Source of the DNA: Adiantum capillus-veneris
Lineage: Eukaryota > Streptophyta > Polypodiopsida > Polypodiales > Pteridaceae
Direction of reading: 5' to 3'
DNA length: 64,000 bases
NCBI GenBank assembly: GCA_014529385.2
Contig: CM043951.1
Coordinates: 111,189,469-111,253,468, forward strand
In this document: piece after piece, positions 32,991-45,399 of the stretch
How the letters are laid out: each line of letters begins with the position of its first letter
How positions within the stretch are numbered: the stretch's first letter is position 1
Translations under genes and position numbers: made by a program
Notes under the pieces: generated by a model
What the model saw: the letters and a program-made list of their open reading frames with translations, nothing else
The model's database searches: none
What the model was told of the DNA's origin: nothing

Positions 32991-33080
<90 letters not shown>
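32991..33080 (+). repeat. (GA)45 microsatellite
   Basis: Ninety bases of uninterrupted GA, 65 bases before the TnpD start codon. Confidence 0.97.
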
Positions 33081-33083
<3 letters not shown>

Positions 33084-33145
33084 GACGAAGAATGCCAATA
33101 GAATATTAAATTTGTTGTCCAGGTTATAAGATTTTTATCCTCATT

Positions 33146-36100
33146 ATGAGTAGTGACGAGGATGTGGGACCGTCCAACCGAAACACCTATCTCTCAACGA
33201 GGGTCTTATGTCCTTGTAATCAATGCAAGCATGTTGTGCGACGGACAAGACGTGTTTCTTTGCAGCACGTTCGCGAATTTGGCGAGTTCGATCCATCTAT
33301 TATAGATCGAGTTGTTGCCAATTATAACTCGTCGGACTCTGACGCTGGCCAACAAGCAGCAATCTTGCAACCCAATAGACGTGTTCGCAGGCGCTTTGGT
33401 CAAGCAGCATATGTGAGGCCACAAGATGTAGCCTCTGACAGCTCGGGGGATGATCATGCAGAGCACATTCCCAACGAGGCAATGTTTGAGCCTGAGATTG
33501 ATGAAATGATCGAGACGATCATGGATTCAGAAAGGCTTATCTATGATGATATGAAAAGTGAAGCCGATACGCCATTGTATAATGGAGCACGTATGTCTAG
33601 ATTGAAAGCACTCCTGGTTCTTCTCAACATGCAGGCAAAGTTTGGATGGAGTGACACTAGCATCACAGCGCTTTTCAGGTGATCTATTACAATTAGTTTA
33701 CTTTAATAAAACTCTAAATGTATAATGATCTGATAGATTTTTACACGACTGTATCGTATTTTTATGTTGTGTAGATTGCTTAAAGAGCACATACTACCAG
33801 CTGACAATGTGATGCCAGATTCCGGAGATGAAGCAAGAAAGATTTTGCGAAACTTGGGGATGGATTACAATTCTATCCACGCTTGTCCTAATGACTGCAT
33901 TCTTTTCAGAGGGGAATACATAGACATGGAGAAGTGTCCGAAATGTGATTTCGAAAGATATCGAGTAGATCTCCACGGGACAAAAATTCCACAAAAGGTT
34001 TTGCGACATTTTCCTCTACTTCCTCGCATCAAGCATTTCTTCGAATGTAAGTCCATGGCCACCCTAGCATCATGGCATGAGGAGAATAAATCTTCGGATG
34101 GTGTGCTACGAATTCCTGCAGATTGCGCAGCCTGGAAACATATAGATGGAACATAGTCGGATTTTGCTAGGGAAGCTCGAAATTTGCGCTTAGGCCTGGC
34201 TATGGATGGCGTAAATCCATTTGGTCAAAGATCAACATCTTACAGTGTATGGCCCGTTGTCATCGTCAACTACAACATTCCCTCGTGGTTGACTACGAAG
34301 AAGTGGCACCTATGGCTAAGCTTGATTGTGCCAGGGCGATATAAAGTGGAGAATATGGATGTGTATCTTCGTCCACTATTGGAAGAGCTACAACAATTGT
34401 GGATTGGCATAGAGGTGGTGGATATGAGCCGACACACAGGACGACGGAATGCTTTGATCAGAGGCATTCTAATGTGGACCATGCATGACTATCCCGGGCT
34501 AACAGAATGCTTAGGTGATCTATTGACACTCCTCACTCAGACACTGTAAATCTTGTTTTTTCCCATAGTTGATCTATTATCATGTGTATACATGCAGCGC
34601 TTCAAACAAGCGGATACAGAGCATGTGTCACATGTGGACCTAGACTGAATGCACATAGGGCGCCCTCACTGAAGAAGCAAATCTACGAAGGTCATCAAGC
34701 GTATCTTCCAGAGAATCATGTGTTACGCGACGGCTTTTTGGGAAGAGAGCCACCAAGGATGTCTGCACAAGCATGGTTAGAGCAGAAGAAGATGTGCGAT
34801 GACGGATTGCCTCCAGGGATTAAGAGACTATCTCTATGGTACAAGTTACCATACTGGCCCCGACTCATGATCAATCACTTGCTCGATCCAATGCACATAT
34901 TCAAGAATGTGGGTAATCTACTATGGGACCATCTGACCGGCAAGAAAGATAATTTGGGAGCCAGAGTTGACCTTAGAAATGTGGATCGTATGGAGCAATA
35001 TTGGCCGCAGTTCATTCCAGATGGATGTTCTTCTTAGAACGTTTCATGAAAACGCTTAAGGGATATGTGCATCAAAAGGCACGTCCGGAGGGTAGCATGG
35101 CAGAAGGTTGGTTGGTATCAGAGTCCCTAGTGTACATTGGAGAGTGGCTAGACGGATTTGATAAACCGGGACACGCTATGGTGAACCATAGATGATGAGC
35201 GCATATCTGGGATTGTCATGTGCAATCTCGGTGTTGAGAAGAAGATGACGGAAGATCTAGAGGCTAAAATCAACCGATTTTACATGCTTCACAATCCAGT
35301 GATGCAAAAGTGGATTTCACAATATGAGGATGCAAAGCAAGAGCGACAAAGGGCACGAATCGAGTGGAGACGGGGAAGACGACCACCGATGCACTATCCG
35401 ATGGTTCTAGAGAGCCTACCAACATTCATGAGCGCACAACCAATTGAAAAGCGCACAACAATGAGGTGACGAAGTGTCTGAGGAAGAGTGGGAGTACTCT
35501 CGGGGTTGCGCGACCAAGGCATGTTTGCAATGTACGACTAGATAGTGACTTTATTTCTAAACGTTTGAACGGCCACTCATAATCTTTGTTCGTTGTAGTA
35601 TAAGTCATACACAGCAGCATGGTGTAAAGGTTGACATTTTAGGGTGGAACGGATCGACAAAAAGCGTTTTACTCAAGATTGTGGAATCATGGAAAAATTT
35701 GAAGAGTCTAGTCGACGACGTTCCTCTGATGCAGATCCTGTGGTGGCGGAACTCACTTACTTCGGCACGCTACAAGAGATTTTGAGGATCGATTACAGAG
35801 GATTTTTTGTCGACTTGTTCGACATTTTGAGGTTCAAGATAATCATGGAGGGTCGCAACGCTACTGTGCGTAGAGGAGAGTCTAGTTTTCTTGAGGTGGA
35901 TTCTACTAAGAAATGGATTGACCTAAGAGACACTTTCGTACTACCCGAGCATTGTGAACAAGTAAGTATGTAAATAGTTAACATCCCCCTTTTACAAGTT
36001 ATGTGCTTGAAAGCTCTCATGTAAGTTATGTGGCTCTGGCAGGTAATATTTCATCCTACAAAGTCTACATCAAACTGGTGGTACGTCATAGAGGTAGCCC

Positions 36101-36351
36101 CTCGTAGTGGAAGGACGTATGAAGGCTACCATGTGCCAATCACAACGGCATCAATGGAGGAGATCAGAGAAGATGCTCAATCAGAAGCCGCTACGGTGGT
36201 GCCAGATGAGCATCAAGATGCTACTACTCTATATGGGGTGCATGCAGAGGAGCTACAAAATAAAACAGAGGATATGTGTTTAAACGGAGAGCTCTATATA
36301 GATATAGGAAGTTATGCTGAGTTATGCGAGGATGAGAGAGAGATCTCTTAA
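33146..36351 (+). pseudogene. TnpD-like CACTA transposase gene, decayed
   Basis: TnpD is the CACTA transposase that cuts at the ends. Exon 1 (33146-33678) has a CPCNQCKH zinc-ribbon like the transposase-associated domain. Intron 33679-33774 is GT..AG and joins ALF-R-LLKEH in frame. Exon 2 (33775-34514) is the tnp2 core: ACPNDCILFRGEY, CPKCDFERYR, VLRHFPLLPRIKHFF, MDGVNPFG, WPVVIVNYNIP, MDVYLRPLLEEL. Intron 34515-34597 leads to exon 3 with CVTCGP, LPYWPRLMINHLLDPMHI and FMKTLKGYVHQKARPEGS. YFGTLQEIL..DYRG at 35755 onward and a further spliced part to 36351 resemble DUF4216. Lesions: TAG at 34154-34156 and frameshifts near 35025 and 35185. Confidence 0.88.
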
Positions 36352-36762
36352 AGCCACAAATATTGTATTTGAACAATTTTGCTCCGTGTTGTAAAAGCTC
36401 TGGCTCTCTAAGTACCTTCCATGGTGTATAACGCTCTTTTCTACTCGCGCTCACATCTTTTGATTGAAAATTCTGAGTTTTCGACTTGCCTCTTCTATCA
36501 CTCAATTCATTGCGTCATTGTATTTAATGGTCTTTGCGTCATTGTCTACTCTATTCATTCAATATTAAGTTTAAATATTCGTGTGTTTAATGCAGGTATG
36601 GATGATGAGGAGTTTCTTTCTTCTTTGTCACTGCAGCAGAGACAGTGGTACGTGGAGAATCATCGCTCTGGCGCATCATCGCGCGTTCCTACTCCATTCG
36701 CATCTCCCTCTCTTTCGGAGCATTCGGCGCGCTCCGAAGCTTCGGTGTCAACGAGACGATCT

Positions 36763-37722
36763 TCACACTCGTCTAGACACCGGCGCTCTACTGTCCATCA
36801 GGGCGTTTAAGCCCTTCCTGCCTGCGTACTCGCGCTCGTACGGTGTGGGATCACGTCCTGTCATTGACCACTGTCAAAACATACAAAGATTTCATTATGT
36901 TAGAATTAAAAAACTCATAAACCCTAAACTATCGAACATAAAGAGAAATGCGAAAACACTTACAAAATCGGCCTCAAATGATGCCCATCCACCGCTCCCC
37001 AAGTGGTGCGAGCTCCCTGCCTCTACTCGCGCTCTGGCTGCATCCTTTTGTTGCTTCCACGTGTCGGGATTCTCGCGCGCTGCTTTCTTCGCATTCTTCC
37101 AATCTTCTTTGGCCAGCCAATCTGGCCTGTTCCACCCATGCTTGATTGCTTTTTGCACTTCGGAACGCTTGTGTTTGCAGTAATCGCGGATTCGAATCTT
37201 CATCAGGTATTCATTGAAGCGCTGATCCCGTGTTGGAATGGGAAACTCATCATGAAGTATGCTGATGACTCTGTCTTTTAAATCACTTGGTACTTCACTC
37301 CATTTGTTTAGTATGGAGTGTCTAAACAGCTGAGAGCAAAGACCACGCATGTGCGAGATCACCTTCTTGCCGTCATCATCCATGATGATGCCGCCGCTGA
37401 AGTCGACGGAGTAAGGCAAGCCCTCTGGCCGGTGACCTGTGAACCTGGGTGTCCCGGCAGGGGTCTCTAGCGGTGTGTCGATGGGGGTACGGACGTCAGG
37501 TGTCTCCACCGGCGTCTGGGCCCCGAAGCGAGGAGTGTCGAGTGGGGTGGCTCTTGGCGGAGTAGGTAGAGGTGTGTAGTTGCTAGGAACAGTCAACCGC
37601 GCAAAACCTGGCGTAGATGGAAATGCTGTGGCTGGTGTGGGGGCGGGCAAAGAAGGGGAGGGTAAAGAGCCTCGTCGAACACAAGGCGGTGTGGAGGCAT
37701 CGGCGGCCTAATCCCCACAACA
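36763..37722 (-). CDS. TnpA-like second CACTA gene (Ptta/En-Spm family), opposing TnpD
   Basis: Second genes of this kind encode the protein that binds subterminal repeats. The frame opens after a stop near 37710 with no ATG, so the first exon or start is upstream and not placed. The N-terminal third is Pro/Thr-rich (TPLDTPRFGAQTPVETP). The rest is the plant En/Spm-type domain: NKWSEVPSDLKDRVISIL, RDYCKHKRSEVQKAIKHGW, RPDWLAKEDWKNAKKAAREN and the conserved HHLGSGGWASFE. After EADF a GTAAGT donor at 36963 and an acceptor before 36870 define a 92-base intron. The second exon begins WSMTGRDPTPYEREY and ends with TGA at 36763-36765. No internal stop is seen. Confidence 0.7.
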
Positions 37723-37989
37723 ACTGCCACCGCCAGTTCATTTTGCCAATCAATTCTTTATGCCTATGATGTTGTACAATTGTCATTATTACATTTGCCA
37801 ATCAATTCATTTTGCCTATGATGTGTACAATTGTCAATTTTACGCTTGTCAATTTTGCAAACAATGCGTCTTGTGGGTGACTATTTGGGTCTATTATCTA
37901 CCCTTGCACTTTTTTTAAAAAGTGAATCAAGTACAATATGGTTGATGGGTGGCAGGGCATTCAATGCCCTGTCACCAAAAAAAAATTCT
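37723..37989. other. CACTA internal non-coding, no gene
   Basis: Short direct phrases repeat (TTTGCCAATCAATTC at about 37741 and 37794, and TTTTGCCTATGATG). No ORF of note. Confidence 0.4.
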
Positions 37990-38230
37990 CTCGGGCGTCG
38001 CTATAACCGTCGCTATAAGCGTCGCTATAGACTTCTGTGTAAACGTCGCTATAACCGTCGCTATGACCATCGCTACGAGCGTCTCTATATAGCGACGCAT
38101 ATAGCGACGCCTATAGCGTCCCATATAGTGACGCTCTCCTAGCGACGCTATGAGCGACGATTTTAGCGACGCCGGGGGTTATAAAAACCCAGTGTATTTC
38201 CGTCGCTAACAGCGTCACAAGAGCACACAA
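37990..38230. repeat. Right subterminal motif cluster
   Basis: About fifteen CGTCGCTAT or ATAGCGACG motifs in both orientations, switching strand near 38085. This mirrors the left end and matches CACTA subterminal regions. Confidence 0.85.
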
Positions 38231-38242
38231 CCTCTTGTAGTG
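38231..38242 (-). repeat. CACTA right terminal inverted repeat
   Basis: CCTCTTGTAGTG, followed by target copy CCT. Confidence 0.92.
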
Positions 38243-38245
38243 CCT

Positions 38246-39868
38246 CATTAGCCTTGCTCCACACTGGCTAAACCGAACTCCTTGAGTTCCTAGACCATGT
38301 TGTATCCCATGTGACAACATGTGCCAAATCGAATCCGACAAGTGGATTCATAACATCATAATGTACATTGGACACTACGGCCCAAAATACTTGTTCCGAC
38401 ATGCCCTTGGCATGACCCTGGGGATTGAACTAAAAGGTCAGTTACCTGTATTCAAATGCATAGGAGCACGTCTCCCACCTGTGAAAAAACCAAGCAACAT
38501 TGCACTGGAAACCCTGGGTGTTGCCTTTGCAATCCAAACCAGTTGGGTTGAATCTACGTAGTCAAACTCCTTGGTAAGACCCTTTGGAGAAACTGCTCAA
38601 CTAGTAGGTAACGGTAACCAACATAGTCGACCGTATATAAAAATGTTTGGAATCAACTTAAAAAGTTGAATTTGTCCACTATCCCGTGGTAGATTGAGGA
38701 CGTCTTTCCTTGAAAGTGCAACTGGGATAGATCAAAATGTGATCCTGATTGCCGATGGAGTGATTGAGTAATCACCCGCTGGGTCTTACCCCAAAATTGT
38801 GCTTCCATAGACTCTCGTAGTGCGATAGAGAGAGTAGGAGATCCACACAAGTAAGATGCCTAGCTCTTATGGACAGCCATGGTGTCGCAATGGTTTGTTG
38901 CATCTAAAATTTGTGGTAGAGATCAACTGAGTTGAGTTTATGGTTATCAAAATCTCAACTCGAGTGTCACACAAAAAACATGTCATGCAAAAATGACACC
39001 CTAAGCATCCATAATGACAAGACTCTTGCTTGTCCATTAATGTCGTTGTGTACTCTACTACATAGATCTGTTCTATCTTAAGAAAAATCACCTAAGGAAT
39101 GCGAACAGTTGGGTCTTACTCGAGATCTGACAATGGCTCTTAGCCAGCCTGTGTGTGGTTCATAGCCCGTAGGGAAATTAGTGTTCAATTGATGAACTGA
39201 TGAAGACTAATGTGAATGACATCTTGGCCAAGTTCTAGCTGAGCATTAGAGCACCTTGGCTCAAAATGACTCACAAGCAAAACATGTATCAAAGATCTTC
39301 TTATTCTTTGAAAGAGAGAAAGAAAGAAGGAGAGAGAAGAAGAGCATGCTGGTCTGAGGAACTTTCCTTATTTTGGTAGAGTGTGGGCCCAATCTGTGTG
39401 CTCCTACACATCTTATGCCCGACTTGCATCTTATCCTATAAGCATGCAACAATCTTCCTATAGAACGCTCTCATCGAGAAAGATAACAAAAAACACAAGC
39501 CACAACTTGACCCACTTATCATGTATGGGGTCGTGACTTGTAGAAAAAATGACGTAAAAAATGGCACTTTGCTTGTGAAAGAAGTACTAGATTTAGGTTT
39601 CTTTTAATTTTGGTTTGTGTTGACAGTAGCCCAGAAATCATGTTAAACAATGCCGAACCTATCTTGTCCTTGGCAGAGCTGCGAGTGGGATAGCAGAAGC
39701 GTATTTCATGAGGCGATGGAATTCATGCCACCTGATTAGCATGCCCTTGGTGATTATGACGGCCGCAAACATGAGAGCCGAAACCATAAGTGCCTTGCAC
39801 AGTCGATACTAGTAGGGATACATCAGAGTCCAACGTTGCGTATACTGTGAGCTTATATCCATGTAGTG
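38246..39868. other. No gene recognised
   Basis: An 80-codon plus ORF at 38319-38561 has mixed composition but no family I know. The rest holds only short frames. Confidence 0.35.
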
Positions 39869-40530
39869 CTAAAGATGTGTGCCAGTAGTGAGCACATAAG
39901 AGAAGCCTTGCTTCTCATGAAGACTAGCAAGGCACTGTTTTCTGTACAATGGCTTCTTATGGCGTCTGTCCAAGCACTTTGCTTTGCACAGCAGAGAGAT
40001 TTTTTTTTTCAAAATGAAAAGGAAAACATAAACAATCATAACTTGAAGTTGACTAACCTTGTCGTCCACGTGTTGGTAGGTGTCTGGTAGTGCGCTTGAA
40101 GCTGGCTCATAGCCATATATGCGAATAACCTGAGAGCTGGTGGATGTCCCGCACATGACTTCTTGGCTTGGTTTAATCCAATCTTTATTGAGAAAACATG
40201 CCGACATGTTGCAAAGAATCCCAAGTTCGTATGTTGATAGCATATGTCGAACGTCGAAACTGCTAGGCCATATATTTGAGAGTGGAGCCTTGCGTCCGAG
40301 AAGTCTATCAGGAAGATTAGTTATCAAGAGGCAACTATTGCCAAACACTATCAAGTGTCCTTGGAATTGAAAGTCATAACATCTTGTATGGGTGGTGATT
40401 GTTGTTTTGTATTTTTAGTTTACCAGCTCTGTGGCCAGCAGCAACACCTTGGAAGTGATTATATACCCCATGCGTAGAGCCATGCTCCTAAAAGCCTTGC
40501 TTTCCCTCTTACCTACCATTTTAGAAAAGA
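39869..40530 (-). pseudogene. Exon-like minus-strand fragment of an unidentified gene
   Basis: From about 40375 down to 40056 the minus strand gives an uninterrupted, varied protein (FQGHLIVFGNSCLLI, LLGRKAPLSNIWPSSFDVR, SSQVIRIYGYEPASSALPD, YQHVDDK). It is followed by a sound splice donor, AAG then GTTAGT. Just upstream, 40486-40430 reads RSMALRMGYIITSKVLLLA between a TTTTAG acceptor and a GTAAAC donor. The interval between the two pieces is only about 45 bases and the phase does not fit cleanly, so it may be a decayed gene. Further exon-like pieces lie at about 40680-40830 and 41100-41240. I do not recognise the protein. Confidence 0.35.
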
Positions 40531-41587
40531 CAATAGGCTGCCATTACTGCTATCTTATACGCCATAGTGTTACTGTACAAGACACAAGACTTTCTTGTAC
40601 TTGCTTTCCAATGACTAGATATCATACAAAATGTTAAAAAACTCATGAAAATATTTGATAATAGTACTTAGGCAAGGTGTTTTGGCCGATGCCATGCATG
40701 GGGAGAAGCCGTGCTTCATATCAAAACCATTTTTTACTCAAGCCTTGTGGTTGTCAAACCAATTCGTGGTCTTTGCTAACCATATACTTGAGTTCTTATT
40801 CCATGGCAGCATACATGTCTTGTGTTTTCCCTATCAATTACGTACATTGGCAAAAAATAAAATAAAATCAATTGCGTACCTGATAAGAGAGTCGTACCCA
40901 CTGGCCTTATTGTCGTAAAACTCAAAGGAGTTTCAATCAAGACGAGAGCCTTAAGAAGTGTGTACTTCAACTTACCTTATCGGACACTTGGCCTATGCTG
41001 ATGAGGTTACTTGAACCTCGAACTCTGTTTAGAAATCCTTTGTCAAATTGACAAAACAACTTGCTCGAATTTTCTTACCAAAAGAGAGCGTCTCCCATCA
41101 ATTTTCTTTGAAGAAACAATTTCTGTACTTTTTGATTGCATGACTTGCATGCTGCTACATGTGAGCTTGCTTGCTGCATTTCTAAAATTTTCTCCTCGTG
41201 TGGGTTGCATGCTTCTCCTTGGCCCTGCCAGGAGTTCCACTATAGGAACAAACCCTTCAAGGGTAAAAAATTAGACGTCAATGGGTAGCCCAAACTTGGC
41301 GATGGCGGACATATTGTGTAGGGAAACACGACCAGAAGGAAGGCTTGTCGAGAAATGCCTCTTGGGCCATGACAAAACCAAGGAGAGAGAGAGATTCCGC
41401 TTCCATGCAGGTCAATTTTGACCGCCCCCTCTGTGTAAGGGCTCATGCCTGCGTTCCTTGGCCTATCAAGGCTCCTACTTTGTTGCAAGCAGTCACTCCC
41501 ACAACCCTGTGCGGGCCTCGACTTCATCCTCTTCAGCTTCGTGTCTTCAAGGGGCCATGCTGAAGGCTTTCACGAGTTCCAAGACAG

Positions 41588-41590
<3 letters not shown>

Positions 41591-41670
<80 letters not shown>
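41591..41670 (+). repeat. (AG)40 microsatellite
   Basis: Eighty bases of pure AG. Confidence 0.97.
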
Positions 41671-41675
<5 letters not shown>

Positions 41676-41704
41676 GGTTTTTCTATGATGGTATGACAAT
41701 CATC

Positions 41705-41920
41705 TGATGGTTATGGTTATGGTTATGGTTATGGTTATGGTTGTGCAATGATGGTATGGCAATCAGGTGATGGTTATGGTTTTGCTATGATGGTATCGCA
41801 ATCATGTGATGGTTATGGTTGTGAAATGAAGGTATGGCTGTTATGGTTATGGTATGACAAGAAGGCTATGGTAATGGTTATGGTATGGCAAACAGGTTAT
41901 GTTTATGGTTTTACAATTTT
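41705..41920 (+). repeat. GGTTAT-rich minisatellite
   Basis: Five GGTTAT units in a row at about 41708-41738, then longer units (GATGGTATGGCAATCA..GTGATGGTTATGG) of about 57 bases, fading out by 41920. Confidence 0.8.
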
Positions 41921-42994
41921 TGACTCATGTTTTAATTATGTTAACAGGTTATGTTATTCTTACAATTTTGCTAATTGCCATACAAGCGCTCTTTAGCGTC
42001 AGCTTGTAGGTGGAGTGTGGTTGCTTGTGCACTCTTCCTTTGGGCAGAGAGGGCTGTTTTCTTTTGCTGCAGTATATGCAGCATTAGTTCCCAACCCTCT
42101 CCGCCCAAAACAAAATTGCACGTTTGGTCGTCAGGACATGTAACGATATGAGCATCGGTAGGGGCAACGGTATGAGCATCGTGTATTACGTTGCATATTT
42201 CGATGCATTTTTGAAGGTTTATTCCGATGTCAGCTATACCGATGGTCATACCGATGGTCATACCGATGCTACGATACCGGCATCTCTTTCGAGGCCTATT
42301 TCAGTGCTTTTTAGTTTCAAAAGTAACTTCATTTCGTTGGTACCTGCGCCGATTTCTGAGCGATGTCTTGTAGTGATGCACCCAATTTCTGAGATTTTGA
42401 GTTACTAAGATTGGATGGATTCGTCTTTTGACCTTACATATGTATTTTTACTTGCATCCCCTTCTACCTCCATATAATCACTCTTCAAGTTATTCTCCAA
42501 TGGTTACAATGGTTGACCTTCAAGAGCTTGTAGATTTTTGTCACCTTCTTCAAGAACGCTCTGGTTGTGATGGAGATTCAAGGATTCTTTCTTAAAAGGT
42601 TCATTAGCTTGAAAATCCTTTGTACCAACAATCTCACATGAAACTTCATCAACCGCGGTATCGTTTTGAAGGACTTCACGCTTTAAAGAACACCTATTGC
42701 TAGCTTTGTCACACTCTTAAAAGAAAATTAGAGAATATCCAAATGACAAATTTTATATTTGAGAAAATATTAAATATTTTTTTTAGAATATATTTAATAA
42801 GACTGTTGACAGCAGGATACAGAAGAGGTTTCCCAATACATTCTACTACTATTTTTTGAAGTGAAATGATACCTTTGTAATATTTGAGCTGCCAATAAAC
42901 CTTGTGGGAACGAGCCTCTATGGAGGAATGTATATAATTCAACTTTTGTAACCTAAGCCCAACTTTTTGAAATTAATCAGCCTTATCTCTACGT

Positions 42995-43879
<885 letters not shown>

Positions 43880-44983
43880 GTAGGTTACAGGTTTCTCTCT
43901 GTTCTAATGATAGATCCTATTGTCTCAAGGGTACCAATGTACAAGATAATGGATCATAGGTTTCCCTCTATTCCAATGAGAGATCCTATAATTCTAGGGC
44001 CATAGGTCTGCCAAGGTGCCCATGTAAGTGCCTTTGAATGGCCTACATTCTCTTTGAGATCTTTTACATTGACACCTAGGCCACCCTCTAGCCTTAAGAC
44101 CATATATTTCCCTCTATTCTGATGAGAGATCATATGGCCCTAGGGTGCCAATGTAAAACCTCAAGTGCCATAGGTTTTCTCATATTCTAATGAGATATCC
44201 TATGGCCCTAGGGCTACCATGGTGCCCATGCAGGTTCTCATGAATTTACAAAATTCTCTTTGAGAGCTTATACATTGACACATCTAGCCCTATGGTTGTA
44301 GGTTTCCCTCTGTTCTTATAGAGATCCTATGGCCCTAGGGGCATAGGGATGCCATGGTGCATATGTAGGTTACCTTGAATGGCCTAAATGTTGTTAGAGA
44401 TATTTAGCATTGTCGCCTACTAGGAGACCCTCTAGCCCTAGGGTCATACATTGCCATCTATACTCATTAGAGATCCAATGGCCCTAGGGCCATAGGGTGC
44501 CAATGTAGAAGCTTAAAGGCCATATGTTTCTTGCTATTGTAATGAGAGATCCAATGGCCCTAGGGACATAGGGTTTCCATAGTGTCCATGTAGATTCCAT
44601 TGAATGGCTTATATGCTCATTAAGATCTTTTACATTGACACCTAAACCATTTGCTAGCCCAGGTCCATAGGCTTCCCTCATTTGTAATGAGAGATGCTAT
44701 GACCTTAGAACCATAGGATGAAAGTGTATAAGCTCAAGAAACATATGTTTCCCTCTATTCCAATCAGAAGTCCTATGGCCTTAGTCCCATAGGGCTGCCA
44801 TGGTGCCCATGTAGGTTCCCTTGAGAATGACCTAAATGATCTTTGAGAGATTTTACATTGACACTTAGGTCACCCTTTGCCCCTAGGGTGATAGATTGTC
44901 CTTTATTTTAATGAGAGATTCTATGGCCCTACGGTGCCAATGTATAGTCTCAAGGGCCATAAGTTTCCCTTCATTGTAATAAG
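43880..44983. repeat. Diverged tandem repeat with GAGAGATCCTATGGCC core
   Basis: A phrase like TTTCCCTCTATTCTAATGAG followed by AGATCCTATGGCCCTAGGG recurs about ten times, alternately about 75 and 148 bases apart. TTTTACATTGACACCTAGG recurs at about 44065, 44266, 44625 and 44845. Larger units are therefore about 220 bases with two cores each. The array ends abruptly at the copia-B LTR (44984). Confidence 0.8.
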
Positions 44984-45124
44984 TGTTGAGATGTAGAGAG
45001 AAAGAGAGAGACGGGATAAGAGACACACCATGTACGCTCCCATAGACTGATTCATATTGAGGACAAGATACAAATATATAGGTGAGACCAAGTTGAGTAG
45101 AGTGAGCCATATATAGCTCCAACA
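44984..45124 (-). repeat. 3' LTR of copia-B
   Basis: 141 bp, TGTTGAGATG to CTCCAACA. On the minus strand the CCTATATATTTG box and CTATATATGG lie inside. The adjoining plus-strand CCCCCACTAAATAAAGG (45125-45141) is the polypurine tract read from the other strand. Confidence 0.75.
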
Positions 45125-45399
45125 CCCCCACTAAATAAAGGTCTCTAACTTTGGATGAGAAAACCCTTAGGAGTTCCAAGGAAAAAACCTAAGCCCCTAT
45201 ACAATGTGAAAATATGAACCAGCAATGATGATGTGAAAGTGATTTGTGTATCTATGTACAAATGTACAAGTGACTCAGAAGTCATAGTGTGAAAATGTGG
45301 AGTGTGCATAGTGTATGGTACCTATAGGATTACAATGTCATATGTAAAAATCTATTACAATAGCAGAGAAGCTAATCTAGAAAGAGTGAGGCGGAAGCA

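Larger units (their letters stand above)
30939..38242. mobile_element. CACTA (En/Spm-type) DNA transposon, 7.3 kb, complete ends
   Basis: The left end is CACTACAAGAGG (30939-30950) and the right end its exact complement (38231-38242). CCT flanks both sides (30936-30938, 38243-38245), the 3-bp duplication of CACTA elements. Both ends carry many AGCGACG or CGTCGCTAT subterminal motifs. Inside are a TnpD-like gene on the plus strand, a TnpA-like gene on the minus strand, a HIPP gene fragment, micro- and minisatellites and a ~120-bp direct repeat. TnpD has a nonsense codon and frameshifts, so the copy is probably not autonomous. Confidence 0.93.

Noticed and set aside
36421-36810. Plus-strand 129-codon Ser/Arg-rich ORF at the TnpD end
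   Set aside because: Overlaps the second exon of the minus-strand TnpA-like gene and has no domain; a small alternative CACTA exon cannot be fully excluded.
38319-38561. 80-codon plus ORF just right of the CACTA element
   Set aside because: Protein-like composition but no family, splice context or repeat support.
41705-41740. GGTTAT repeats as telomere-like sequence
   Set aside because: Plant telomere repeats are TTTAGGG; GGTTAT is a local minisatellite.
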